Assembly: GCA_003510765.1 (NCBI GenBank)
Contig: DOKV01000084.1
Location: forward strand, 1-6,248
Source: Clostridiaceae bacterium
GTDB lineage: Bacteria; Bacillota; Clostridia; Clostridiales; Clostridiaceae
Length of the DNA: 6,248 nt
Direction: 5' to 3'
The number at the start of each line of letters is the position of its first letter. The stretch's first letter is position 1. The translations under genes were made by a program, and so were the position numbers. The notes below the pieces were generated by a model, which was not told the origin of the DNA, searched no databases, and saw nothing but the letters and a program-made list of their open reading frames with translations. Shown here piece after piece: positions 1 to 5,534 of this stretch.

Positions 1-80
1 GATGGACCCATGTCTTCCCCAGTGTTAATGGTTCTTTCAAACTCTGTTCAAGATTTTATTGTATACTAAATGCACTATAA

Positions 81-110
81 AGATTCTAAGAAGGGAAACT
101 TCTTGAATCT
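81..110. promoter_or_regulatory. Inverted repeat in the leader of the baeRF-like gene
   Basis: Seen: a 12-bp stem with one bulged T (position 87) and a GGAAA loop at 94-98. AGATTC at 81-86 pairs with GAATCT at 105-110, and AAGAAG at 88-93 pairs with CTTCTT at 99-104. The bases after it (GTCTGTTTC) are not a real U-tract, so it is a poor intrinsic terminator. It could be a weak terminator of an upstream gene, an mRNA leader hairpin, or an operator. A TATAAA at 76-81 abuts it and could be a -10 box, but no good -35 lies at the right distance (TTTTAT at 54-59 is the nearest). The rest of 1-151 holds no gene I can support. Confidence 0.35.
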
Positions 111-151
111 GTCTGTTTCAGAATATGCCAAAATAATCTAGGAGGTATGTT

Positions 152-1294
152 ATGACGTATATCATCGCAGAAAAATTCCCGCATCCCATCATCGAAAGTA
201 CGGATGCCCCTTTGGTTTCCATCTATCTACCCACCAGTAGACTCACCAACGAAACCAAAGACAATGAAATCCGCTTCAAGAATTTGCTGAAAAAAGTGGA
301 AGAAGAACTTGGCAAAAGCTATCCTGGAAAAAAAGGAGAGGAAATCCTCACGGACCTAAAGACTTTATTAGAGGACAAGCCCTTTTGGCACTATCAACTA
401 GACGGCCTTGGCATCTTAGCCCGGGCAGGAGAGATGGTGGTTTATAAACTCCAACGTAGTGTCCAAGAATATGTGGAAGTCTCTCACAATTTTTATGTGA
501 AACCTCTGATCAACGCCTACCAAAGTGATGACAGTTATCAGGTTTTATCCCTGAATAAAAACGATTTTACCCTCTATGAAGGCAATCGTTATGCCATCCG
601 TGAAGTGGAGATTCCCAAGGAAGAAAAGAAAACCTTAAAGGATGTGGTGGGGAAATTCTTCGAAGAAACCCATCTACAAACGGTCTCCATGGGGGCTGGA
701 GGAAAAACCATGCATGGCATTGGTGGCTCCACCAGAGACGAGGAAGCTGTGGACATAGAGAAGTATTTCCGTTGGGTAGACCGCTACATCATGGACAATC
801 ATTCTAAGCGCACTGACTTACCGCTGATTTTAGCCTCTTTACCAGAGAACCATAAAGACTTTGAAAAACTCAGTCACAATGAATTCCTCTTAAAGGAAGG
901 CATCAAGAAAGATCCCCAATCCCTCACCTTAGAGGAGCTTCGATTAGAAGCTTGGGAGATTTTAAAACCCGCGTACCTGCAAAACTTAAAAACCCTTCAT
1001 GAAAAGTATGAGCTGAATAAGTCCAGAGAACTAGCTTCTGAAGATCTTAGTGAGATTGCCCGAGCCGCACTAAACAGCCGTGTGGATACCCTCATGGTGA
1101 ACCTGGAAGAAACGGTGCCTGGCACCATTCGCATAGATCGCGATCGACTCCTTCAAGAAGGTCCCCATGGGGATATGTTAAATGACGTGGCCCTCTTGGC
1201 CCTGAAACAAAAAGCCAAAGTCTACGTGGTATCCAAAGAAGAACTCCCTCTCGAAACTGGCGTGAAATCCATCTTTAGATACCCTGTAACTTAA
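152..1294 (+). CDS. baeRF-like protein (bacterial relative of archaeo-eukaryotic release factor 1)
   Basis: This 380-residue protein resembles the bacterial families related to archaeal and eukaryotic release factor 1. Seen: an N-terminal segment with VSIYLPTS (22-29) and DGLGILA (84-90). A central segment starts with FYVKPLI (114-120) and includes the VLSLNKNDFTLYEG strand region (131-144) and PLILASLPE (224-232). A C-terminal alpha/beta domain carries the R-V-D-T-L stretch (310-314), VPGTI (322-326) and DMLNDVALLALKQKAKVYVV (341-360), like eRF1 domain 3. The GGQ tripeptide used for peptidyl-tRNA hydrolysis is absent; a glycine-rich GAGGK (181-185) lies roughly where that loop would be. There is no signal peptide or membrane segment, so it should be cytoplasmic. 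Start: ATG with AGGAGGT at 140-146, 5 bases upstream. It appears monocistronic, ending before the hairpin at 1316. A role in ribosome rescue or stress is inferred only from the family. Fold assignment is fairly firm; subfamily and function are not. Confidence 0.75.
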   Translation: MTYIIAEKFPHPIIESTDAPLVSIYLPTSRLTNETKDNEIRFKNLLKKVEEELGKSYPGKKGEEILTDLKTLLEDKPFWHYQLDGLGILARAGEMVVYKLQRSVQEYVEVSHNFYVKPLINAYQSDDSYQVLSLNKNDFTLYEGNRYAIREVEIPKEEKKTLKDVVGKFFEETHLQTVSMGAGGKTMHGIGGSTRDEEAVDIEKYFRWVDRYIMDNHSKRTDLPLILASLPENHKDFEKLSHNEFLLKEGIKKDPQSLTLEELRLEAWEILKPAYLQNLKTLHEKYELNKSRELASEDLSEIARAALNSRVDTLMVNLEETVPGTIRIDRDRLLQEGPHGDMLNDVALLALKQKAKVYVVSKEELPLETGVKSIFRYPVT

Positions 1295-1315
1295 AACCCT
1301 TCCAAACCCCAAGAA

Positions 1316-1347
1316 AGACAGCTGGAGAGTATTTTCTCCAGCTGTCT
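1316..1347 (+). terminator. Hairpin terminator after the baeRF-like gene
   Basis: Seen: a perfect 13-bp inverted repeat, AGACAGCTGGAGA at 1316-1328 and its complement at 1335-1347, with a 6-base loop. It begins 21 bases after the stop codon. The downstream tail (GTATATTAAAA) is AT-rich but has only a short, interrupted U-run, so termination may be incomplete. The stem is strong enough that a terminator is the most likely reading. Confidence 0.65.
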
Positions 1348-1352
1348 GTATA

Positions 1353-1381
1353 TTAAAAACTTGTAAACGATATCCTATGAT
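1353..1381 (+). promoter_or_regulatory. Candidate promoter of the HAD phosphatase gene
   Basis: Seen: TTAAAA at 1353-1358 and TATGAT at 1376-1381 with a 17-base spacer; the -10 matches consensus at 5 of 6. Transcription would start near 1388, giving a leader of about 30 bases before the ATG at 1418. A competing reading uses TATACT at 1381-1386 as the -10, but the TTGTAA upstream of it (1361-1366) is only 14 bases away. Its position just after a terminator and before an isolated Shine-Dalgarno supports a promoter somewhere here. Confidence 0.35.
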
Positions 1382-1417
1382 ATACTTGATTTGTATTATA
1401 TCTTATGGAGGTAGAAC

Positions 1418-2281
1418 ATGAAACTCTTTGTGACGGATTTAGATGGCACCTTGCTAAACAGTGCCCACAAACTCTCTGATTTTAGCTTGCAAGCCTTAAA
1501 TAAAGCCATGGCAGAAGGGGTACCCCTTTGCATTGCCACGGGGCGCTCTTATTATGACATCCTAGACATCCTCAAAGACCTGAAGGAAATGCCCTACATC
1601 ATATCCAGCAACGGGGCCAGCGTTTATGACAAGGATGGCAACAAGATGTATTCTGTAGCCATTGAAAAAGATCAAATTCGCGCCATCATCACCTATCTAC
1701 AAGGACAGAAGCTGCAATTTGAAGTGGCGGATGACGAGTATTCCTATACCACAAAGGAAGCTTTAGCCAATTTAAAGCAAGAACTGGAAGATGTGGGCAC
1801 AGTAGATACCCATAAGCAGAAGGACCTGGAAAATAACACTTTGGGCCTTGTGCTTTCCCAAAAAAATCTCAAAGTGGTGGAGGACATCGACACCCTCCTG
1901 TCCATGATTGAGGAAACCAACAACATCTCTTCCATGAGCGCTTACTTAAATAAGATTCAAAAAGCCATGGAGTATTTCACCATGGACAAACGTCTTAGAA
2001 CTTTCAGCTCCTGGAAATACAATTTTGAGATGACCAGCCGTGAGACCAGTAAAGGCATTGCCCTAAAAAGTCTTTGTGCACATCTTGAGATTTCCCTTCA
2101 GGACGTAGCAGCCATCGGAGACAATTACAATGATCTGAGCATGCTAAAGGTGGCCGGTATGCCCGCAGCCATGGCCAATGCCGTGGACCACGTGAAATCC
2201 ATCGCCACCTACCAAGCAAAATCCAATGATGAAGATGGCGCCGTGAGATACCTTTATCATCTCTTGGGCAAACCTCTTTAA
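1418..2281 (+). CDS. Cof-type HAD-superfamily phosphatase
   Basis: A 287-residue member of the haloacid dehalogenase superfamily, Cof/YbjI-like subfamily IIB, whose members hydrolyse small phosphorylated metabolites such as sugar phosphates or flavin nucleotides in the cytoplasm. All four catalytic motifs are visible. Motif I is DLDGTLL, with nucleophile D7 and acid/base D9. Motif II is ATGRS (T41). Motif III is the lysine K212 in TSKGIAL, typical of this subfamily. Motif IV is GDNYND (234-239), with Mg2+ ligands D235 and D239. The C2-type cap lies between motifs II and III, around residues 80-190. Length is normal and the catalytic core looks intact. Start: ATG with GGAGGT at 1407-1412, 5 bases upstream. 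The next gene follows after 46 bases with no terminator, so they probably share a transcript. The substrate cannot be told from sequence. Confidence 0.92.
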   Translation: MKLFVTDLDGTLLNSAHKLSDFSLQALNKAMAEGVPLCIATGRSYYDILDILKDLKEMPYIISSNGASVYDKDGNKMYSVAIEKDQIRAIITYLQGQKLQFEVADDEYSYTTKEALANLKQELEDVGTVDTHKQKDLENNTLGLVLSQKNLKVVEDIDTLLSMIEETNNISSMSAYLNKIQKAMEYFTMDKRLRTFSSWKYNFEMTSRETSKGIALKSLCAHLEISLQDVAAIGDNYNDLSMLKVAGMPAAMANAVDHVKSIATYQAKSNDEDGAVRYLYHLLGKPL

Positions 2282-2304
2282 CCATCCTATGTCGTGATTA
2301 CAAT
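2277..2304 (+). promoter_or_regulatory. Weak candidate promoter before the cytochrome-like gene
   Basis: Seen: TACAAT at 2299-2304 (5 of 6 to the -10 consensus), with TTTAAC at 2277-2282 as a poor -35, 16 bases apart and overlapping the HAD stop codon. Transcription would start near 2311, just before the Shine-Dalgarno at 2314-2320. It could give the small membrane gene some independent expression, but read-through from the HAD promoter is enough to explain expression. Confidence 0.22.
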
Positions 2305-2327
2305 AAAGAATCTAGGAGGACTTTTCT

Positions 2328-2705
2328 ATGAATATACCCTCTTTATTAGGTTGGGCTACGGTGATCTTTTTTCTCTTGGCCCTGTCCAACCCCTTGATGA
2401 AACTCCTGAAAAAGAACAAGGCTCCTTTGGGTGGCCTACAAACCTTCCTGATCAAAAACCACAAACTCTTCGGCTTTTTAGCCACCCTATCCATGATGGC
2501 CCATGGATTCTTACAATTTAATCGGGTGGGCTTTATCCAAAGCGGCGCCTTGGCGGCAGGATTTCTTCTCCTCCAAGGACTCCTTGGCAATCTTGTGGCC
2601 AGAGCCAAAAAAGATCAAAAAGATCCCCTGCTCATTGCCCATAAGGCCGTGGGCATGATGCTTCTTTTTGCCATCCTCATCCATGTGATGACCATGACAA
2701 CCTGA
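2328..2705 (+). CDS. Small four-helix membrane protein, predicted diheme b-type cytochrome-like
   Basis: A 125-residue integral membrane protein; I do not recognise an exact named family. Four hydrophobic segments are seen at about 4-23, 43-63, 70-91 and 101-121. Basic stretches after helix 1 (KLLKKNK, 25-31) and helix 3 (RAKKDQK, 92-98) put those loops inside and both termini outside. The only four histidines are H45 and H59 in helix 2 and H105 and H119 in helix 4, each pair 14 residues apart. Helices 2 and 4 run in the same direction, so H45 faces H105 near the inner surface and H59 faces H119 near the outer surface. This is the geometry of two stacked b hemes in cytochrome b, b561 and ferric-reductase proteins. 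Heme binding and transmembrane electron transfer are therefore inferred. Helices 2 and 4 share HKxxG-x9-H, suggesting an internal duplication. Start: ATG with AGGAGGA at 2314-2320, 7 bases upstream. Likely in an operon with the HAD gene; the redox partner is not in the window. Confidence 0.8.
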   Translation: MNIPSLLGWATVIFFLLALSNPLMKLLKKNKAPLGGLQTFLIKNHKLFGFLATLSMMAHGFLQFNRVGFIQSGALAAGFLLLQGLLGNLVARAKKDQKDPLLIAHKAVGMMLLFAILIHVMTMTT

Positions 2706-2708
2706 TGC

Positions 2709-2737
2709 TTGTATCATATTCCCCTTTCCCCTATAAT
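2709..2737 (+). promoter_or_regulatory. Promoter of the alpha/beta hydrolase gene
   Basis: Seen: TTGTAT at 2709-2714 (-35; the TTG is kept), a 17-base spacer, and a perfect TATAAT at 2732-2737. Transcription would begin near 2744, giving a leader of about 30 bases. The -35 begins 4 bases past the cytochrome-like stop codon, and the -10 sits inside the left arm of the hairpin at 2718-2768. The perfect -10 and correct spacing make this one of the two best promoter candidates in the window. Confidence 0.7.
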
Positions 2738-2775
2738 AAAAGCAACTTTATTATGGGGAAGGGGGAATTTATTTT
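2718..2775 (+). terminator. Long hairpin with U-rich tail after the cytochrome-like gene, spanning the next promoter and ribosome site
   Basis: Seen: bases 2718-2740 pair with 2747-2768 through 22 pairs, one being T2725-G2761 (a G-U wobble in RNA), with one bulged T (2732) and a 6-base loop AGCAAC (2741-2746). The tail at 2768-2775 is TTTATTTT. In transcripts arriving from upstream this should act as an intrinsic terminator 13 bases after the stop codon. Transcripts from the overlapping promoter start in the loop, lack the left arm, and cannot fold it. The near-palindrome could instead, or also, be a DNA operator. Confidence 0.65.
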
Positions 2776-2776
2776 G
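2759..2776 (+). promoter_or_regulatory. Ribosome binding site and TTG start that fix the hydrolase N-terminus
   Basis: Seen: AAGGGGGAA at 2759-2767, 6 bases before the in-frame TTG at 2774-2776. The in-frame ATG codons upstream (2705 and 2753) have no Shine-Dalgarno, and 2705 lies upstream of the predicted transcription start. This purine block is also the right arm of the hairpin, so it would be masked in read-through RNA. Confidence 0.65.
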
Positions 2777-3592
2777 TCTATTTTTGAAAAAGAAGGTGTG
2801 AAACTCTACTATGAATTGTATGGAAAAGAGGATGCCAAAGAAACCGTGGTTTTCCTAAACGGGGTCATGGCCTCCACCAATAGCTGGTATGCTTTGTCTA
2901 AACCCTTGGAAGAGCTAGGGTACCGGGTGCTTCTTCATGACTTCAAAGGGCAGCTAAAATCTGATAAACCAGAAGGGCCTTACAGCTTTCTTGACCATGC
3001 CAAAGAGCTTTTGGCGCTCCTAGACCACCTAAATATCCAGAAAGCCCATGTCATCGGCACCTCCTATGGTGGCGAGGTGGCCCTGCGTTTTGCCACGGCC
3101 CATCCTGAACGTATGGATAGTATGGTGGTCATCGATTCCACCAGTGAACTCACAGGAGTATGCCAGGGCTTTGTGTCTTCTTGGATGGCCCCTGCAAGCG
3201 CTGGGGATGGGGAGGCTTTCTTCAACACCCTGATGCCCAGTATTTATGGAGAGAGCTTCCTGAAAAAAGAAGCGGCATTCTTAAAAAAAAGAGCCAAAGC
3301 CACCAAAGACATTGGGGAAGACTATCTTCATGGCCAAGTGATTCTCTACGAAACCTTTCTTCAAGATGTGGCCATGGACCTATCTGAGCTTCAAAAGATC
3401 CAGGCTCCTACCTTGGTCATTTGTGGAGAACAAGACATACTAAAAACACCCAAGGAGTCTTTACGCATCCATCAGGGCATTGAAGGCTCGGAATATGTCC
3501 TTCTCCCTGATTGTGGTCATGTATCCATCTTTGAAAAGCCCAAAGAAATCACCACACTGCTCCTGGGGTTTCTCTTGAAGCATAAAAGCTAG
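2774..3592 (+). CDS. Alpha/beta-fold hydrolase (MhpC-like, serine esterase type)
   Basis: A 272-residue single-domain cytoplasmic alpha/beta hydrolase, of the broad family holding carboxylesterases, enol-lactonases and C-C bond hydrolases. Counting from the TTG start, the core begins with the strand VVFLNG (25-30), where N29-G30 stand at the usual oxyanion HG position. The nucleophile elbow is GTSYGGE with Ser97. The lid covers roughly residues 125-200. The acid is D221 in GEQD, and the catalytic His is H249 in DCGHVSIFEKP. The triad is therefore complete and the length normal. An ATG at 2705 would add 23 residues overlapping the promoter and not resembling the family core, so TTG is preferred on its well-placed Shine-Dalgarno. 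It is transcribed from its own promoter at 2709-2737 and ends at a strong terminator. The substrate is unknown; esters or lactones are likely from the family only. Confidence 0.88.
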   Translation: MSIFEKEGVKLYYELYGKEDAKETVVFLNGVMASTNSWYALSKPLEELGYRVLLHDFKGQLKSDKPEGPYSFLDHAKELLALLDHLNIQKAHVIGTSYGGEVALRFATAHPERMDSMVVIDSTSELTGVCQGFVSSWMAPASAGDGEAFFNTLMPSIYGESFLKKEAAFLKKRAKATKDIGEDYLHGQVILYETFLQDVAMDLSELQKIQAPTLVICGEQDILKTPKESLRIHQGIEGSEYVLLPDCGHVSIFEKPKEITTLLLGFLLKHKS

Positions 3593-3600
3593 TAACGGAT

Positions 3601-3646
3601 AAAAAACTCCCCTGACATCCATTGGGTTGTCTAGGGGAGTTTTTTT
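3601..3646. terminator. Bidirectional intrinsic terminator between the convergent genes
   Basis: Seen: AAAAAACTCCCCT at 3601-3613 pairs with AGGGGAGTTTTTT at 3633-3645. Inner pairs GACA/TGTC (3614-3617 with 3628-3631) and CC/GG extend the stem. On the plus strand the stem ends in seven Ts, 8 bases past the hydrolase stop. On the minus strand the six As become the U-run for the peptidase gene, whose stop codon is 8 bases away. One structure thus serves both converging transcripts. Confidence 0.92.
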
Positions 3647-3654
3647 GAAGTTTT

Positions 3655-5424
3655 TTACTTTTCCGTCAAGGCCAAGAACTTTTCAATGTCCTTTTCAATG
3701 ATGCGCAAGGAGTTTCTAAAGAAGTCTGGCTTGGTCACATCAATGTCCATGAGCTTCGCCACATCCTTGATGTCCATCTTTCCAGTGACAGAAAGAAGGG
3801 CATCATACTCAGGTACAAAGGATGCTCCTCGTTCTAGATACAGGGCATAGAGTCCCTTGGAGAACAGTAGTCCAAAGGCATAGGGGAAGTTGTAGAAGTT
3901 TCTACCTGCAGAGTAGTAGTGGGTCTTATTGAGCCACATGTATGGATGTAGCACCCCTTCATCTAGGCCATCCCCATAGGCGATCTTTTGGGCTTCCAGC
4001 ATATTATTTTTCAGCTCTTTCACCGAAAGAGGATGATCTTCCCTGGTTTCAAAGAGTTTGGTTTCAAAGAGGTATCTGGAGTAAATGTCCACAATGACTT
4101 GGGTGGCATCAGAAATGCTTTGCTCCAAAATGGTCATGGCTTCTTTATCGTTCATTTCCTTTAACGCCGCCTGGACCACGATGGTCTCACAAAGGATGGA
4201 GGCCGTTTCTGCAATGGGCATGGGATAACTGCTGTTTAAGATGGTTTCATCCTTGAGGTTAAACCCATGGTACCCATGACCCAGCTCATGGGCTAGGGTG
4301 GTCATGTTGCTAAAGCTGCCATCAAAGTTTGACAGGATTCTAGACTCCCCAATGGCATGAAGATTGGAGCAGAAAGCGCCCCCTCTTTTGCCTTCCCGAG
4401 GTTCCACATCCATCCAGTTCTTCTCATAGGCTTCCTTGGCATAGTTTCCTAGGCGCTGGCTGAAGGTGCTGAAATTCTTCACAATATAGTCCATGGCTTC
4501 TTCATAGGTGAAGCTCATCTGACTTTCTCCCATGGGTGCAAAGAGGTCGTAAAAGGGCAAGCCCTTTTCATGACCCAAAAGGGTGGCTTTTCTTTGGAGA
4601 TACTTTCTAAAGCTAGGTAAAAACTCTTCAATGGCGGTGAACATAGCCTCTAAGGTTTCCTTTTCCATGCGGGACTGCACCAAGGTTTCTTCTAAGGGCG
4701 TGGCAAAGCCTCTCAGCTTAGACACCGTGAGCACTTCTCCCTTGATGCCATTTAAGGCTGCACTAGAGGACTCCTCCACCTTTTCATAGGCAGAAAGCTC
4801 TGCATAGAACGCCTTCTTGCGCACTTCTTGGTCCTTGTCATAGGCCAGGTTTCGCACCGCTGGAAGGGGCATGGAGACTTCTTGTCCATCCTTCTCCAAG
4901 GTCACCATCAAAGTGGAGGTTAAGATATTTTGTAGATTGGTCCAAGCTTTTGACCCGGTGTTGGAAAGCTTGGCGATGAGCATTTCCTCTTCATTGCTTA
5001 AAAGGTACTGGGCTTCTTTTTTTATCTCTTGAAGAATGAAGGCATGTTCCTCTAATAAGGCTGAAGTGGAGAGGATCTCTTCTAGGTTCTCCACTTGGCT
5101 CAGGAAGCGCTTAAAGAGCACCTCCGCCTTGGTGAGCTCTGAAAGCTTCATGGCAATTCTTGCATAGTGCTCTCGGGCTTCTTCGTTTTTTGCATCCACG
5201 GACATGGACAAGCTGGCAAAGCCCAGCACCTTTGAAATGAGCTTGGTGAGCGCCAGGTCATAGGTCAAATACTTTTCTATTTTTTCCTTGGCCTTCTCTT
5301 TTGTCCCGAGCTCATGCTCTGCAAATTCATTGACTTCTTCAATGAGGGTGAGAATTCTTTGTGAATCCTTTTTAAACTCTGGCGATTGAAAACTCCTATA
5401 GAGTGCGTCTAAGTTCCATCTCAT
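3655..5424 (-). CDS. pepF: Oligoendopeptidase F, M3 family zinc metallopeptidase
   Basis: A 589-residue cytoplasmic zinc endopeptidase that cleaves short oligopeptides, of the pepF/M3 type common in Firmicutes. Counting from the chosen ATG, the helical N-terminal region starts at once with RWNLDALYRSF, and a middle oligopeptidase region spans about 110-330. The catalytic domain carries HELGH (379-383; zinc ligands H379 and H383, catalytic E380). The third ligand is the glutamate E406 in PIAETAS, 27 residues after the first His. Late in the protein, HYY (502-504) and FYNFPYAFG (510-518) match the conserved substrate-binding His/Tyr segment of M3 enzymes. Length fits the family. Start: GTG at 5436 and ATG at 5430 are also in frame, but the former lies inside the Shine-Dalgarno and the latter is 2 bases from it; ATG 5424 has 8-base spacing and gives the usual family N-terminus. 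It has its own promoter at 5463-5491. A role in peptide recycling is inferred from the family. Confidence 0.95.
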   Translation of the reverse strand: MRWNLDALYRSFQSPEFKKDSQRILTLIEEVNEFAEHELGTKEKAKEKIEKYLTYDLALTKLISKVLGFASLSMSVDAKNEEAREHYARIAMKLSELTKAEVLFKRFLSQVENLEEILSTSALLEEHAFILQEIKKEAQYLLSNEEEMLIAKLSNTGSKAWTNLQNILTSTLMVTLEKDGQEVSMPLPAVRNLAYDKDQEVRKKAFYAELSAYEKVEESSSAALNGIKGEVLTVSKLRGFATPLEETLVQSRMEKETLEAMFTAIEEFLPSFRKYLQRKATLLGHEKGLPFYDLFAPMGESQMSFTYEEAMDYIVKNFSTFSQRLGNYAKEAYEKNWMDVEPREGKRGGAFCSNLHAIGESRILSNFDGSFSNMTTLAHELGHGYHGFNLKDETILNSSYPMPIAETASILCETIVVQAALKEMNDKEAMTILEQSISDATQVIVDIYSRYLFETKLFETREDHPLSVKELKNNMLEAQKIAYGDGLDEGVLHPYMWLNKTHYYSAGRNFYNFPYAFGLLFSKGLYALYLERGASFVPEYDALLSVTGKMDIKDVAKLMDIDVTKPDFFRNSLRIIEKDIEKFLALTEK

Positions 5425-5432
5425 GTACATAA

Positions 5433-5440
5433 CCACCTTT
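5433..5440 (-). promoter_or_regulatory. Ribosome binding site that fixes the pepF start
   Basis: Read on the minus strand this is AAAGGTGG, one mismatch from AAAGGAGG. It sits 8 bases upstream of ATG 5424 and only 2 bases from ATG 5430, and it contains GTG 5436. ATG 5424 is therefore the best start. Confidence 0.6.
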
Positions 5441-5462
5441 TTCTATTTTTTCAGATAGCTCG

Positions 5463-5491
5463 ATTATACCATGGCACAGGCTTCTTCCTGA
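5463..5491 (-). promoter_or_regulatory. Extended -10 promoter of pepF
   Basis: On the minus strand a perfect TATAAT (5468 down to 5463) is preceded by TGG (5471-5469), forming the extended -10 element TGnTATAAT. The -35 position (5491-5486, TCAGGA) matches poorly, which is typical when the extended -10 carries the promoter. Transcription would start near 5456, about 16 bases before the Shine-Dalgarno. pepF can thus be expressed apart from the transporter gene upstream, although I see no convincing terminator between them. Confidence 0.68.
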
Positions 5492-5534
5492 AAAGAGTAG
5501 GAGCTTCTCTGTATCCCCCCAAGGGATTTCTGTG

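Noticed and set aside
1..11. Possible divergent minus-strand gene starting with ATG at 11-9, preceded by GGGGAAG
   Set aside because: Only three codons fit before the edge and no clear minus-strand promoter is seen, so it cannot be supported.
1..80. Tail of an upstream plus-strand gene (frames open from the edge to stops at 67-69 or 78-80)
   Set aside because: The short translations show no recognisable family features, and neither frame can be told from chance.
2004..2285. Minus-strand open frame antisense to the end of the HAD gene
   Set aside because: It lies over the conserved motif III and IV region of a clear plus-strand gene, and its translation has low-complexity, Trp/Arg/His-rich composition typical of an antisense shadow.
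2312..2608. Minus-strand open frame over the small membrane protein gene
   Set aside because: The plus-strand frame has a good Shine-Dalgarno, four clean membrane helices and patterned histidines; the antisense frame has none of these.
2705..2773. Longer hydrolase start at ATG 2705, overlapping the previous stop as TGATG (translational coupling)
   Set aside because: There is no Shine-Dalgarno, the extra 23 residues do not resemble the family, and the segment contains the promoter and hairpin. Not impossible in read-through RNA.
5425..5436. GTG 5436 or ATG 5430 as the pepF start
   Set aside because: The first lies within the ribosome binding site and the second is only 2 bases from it.
5513..5527. 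Short hairpin ATCCC/GGGAT as a terminator of the permease gene
   Set aside because: Only 5 pairs, and no U-run follows on the minus strand.
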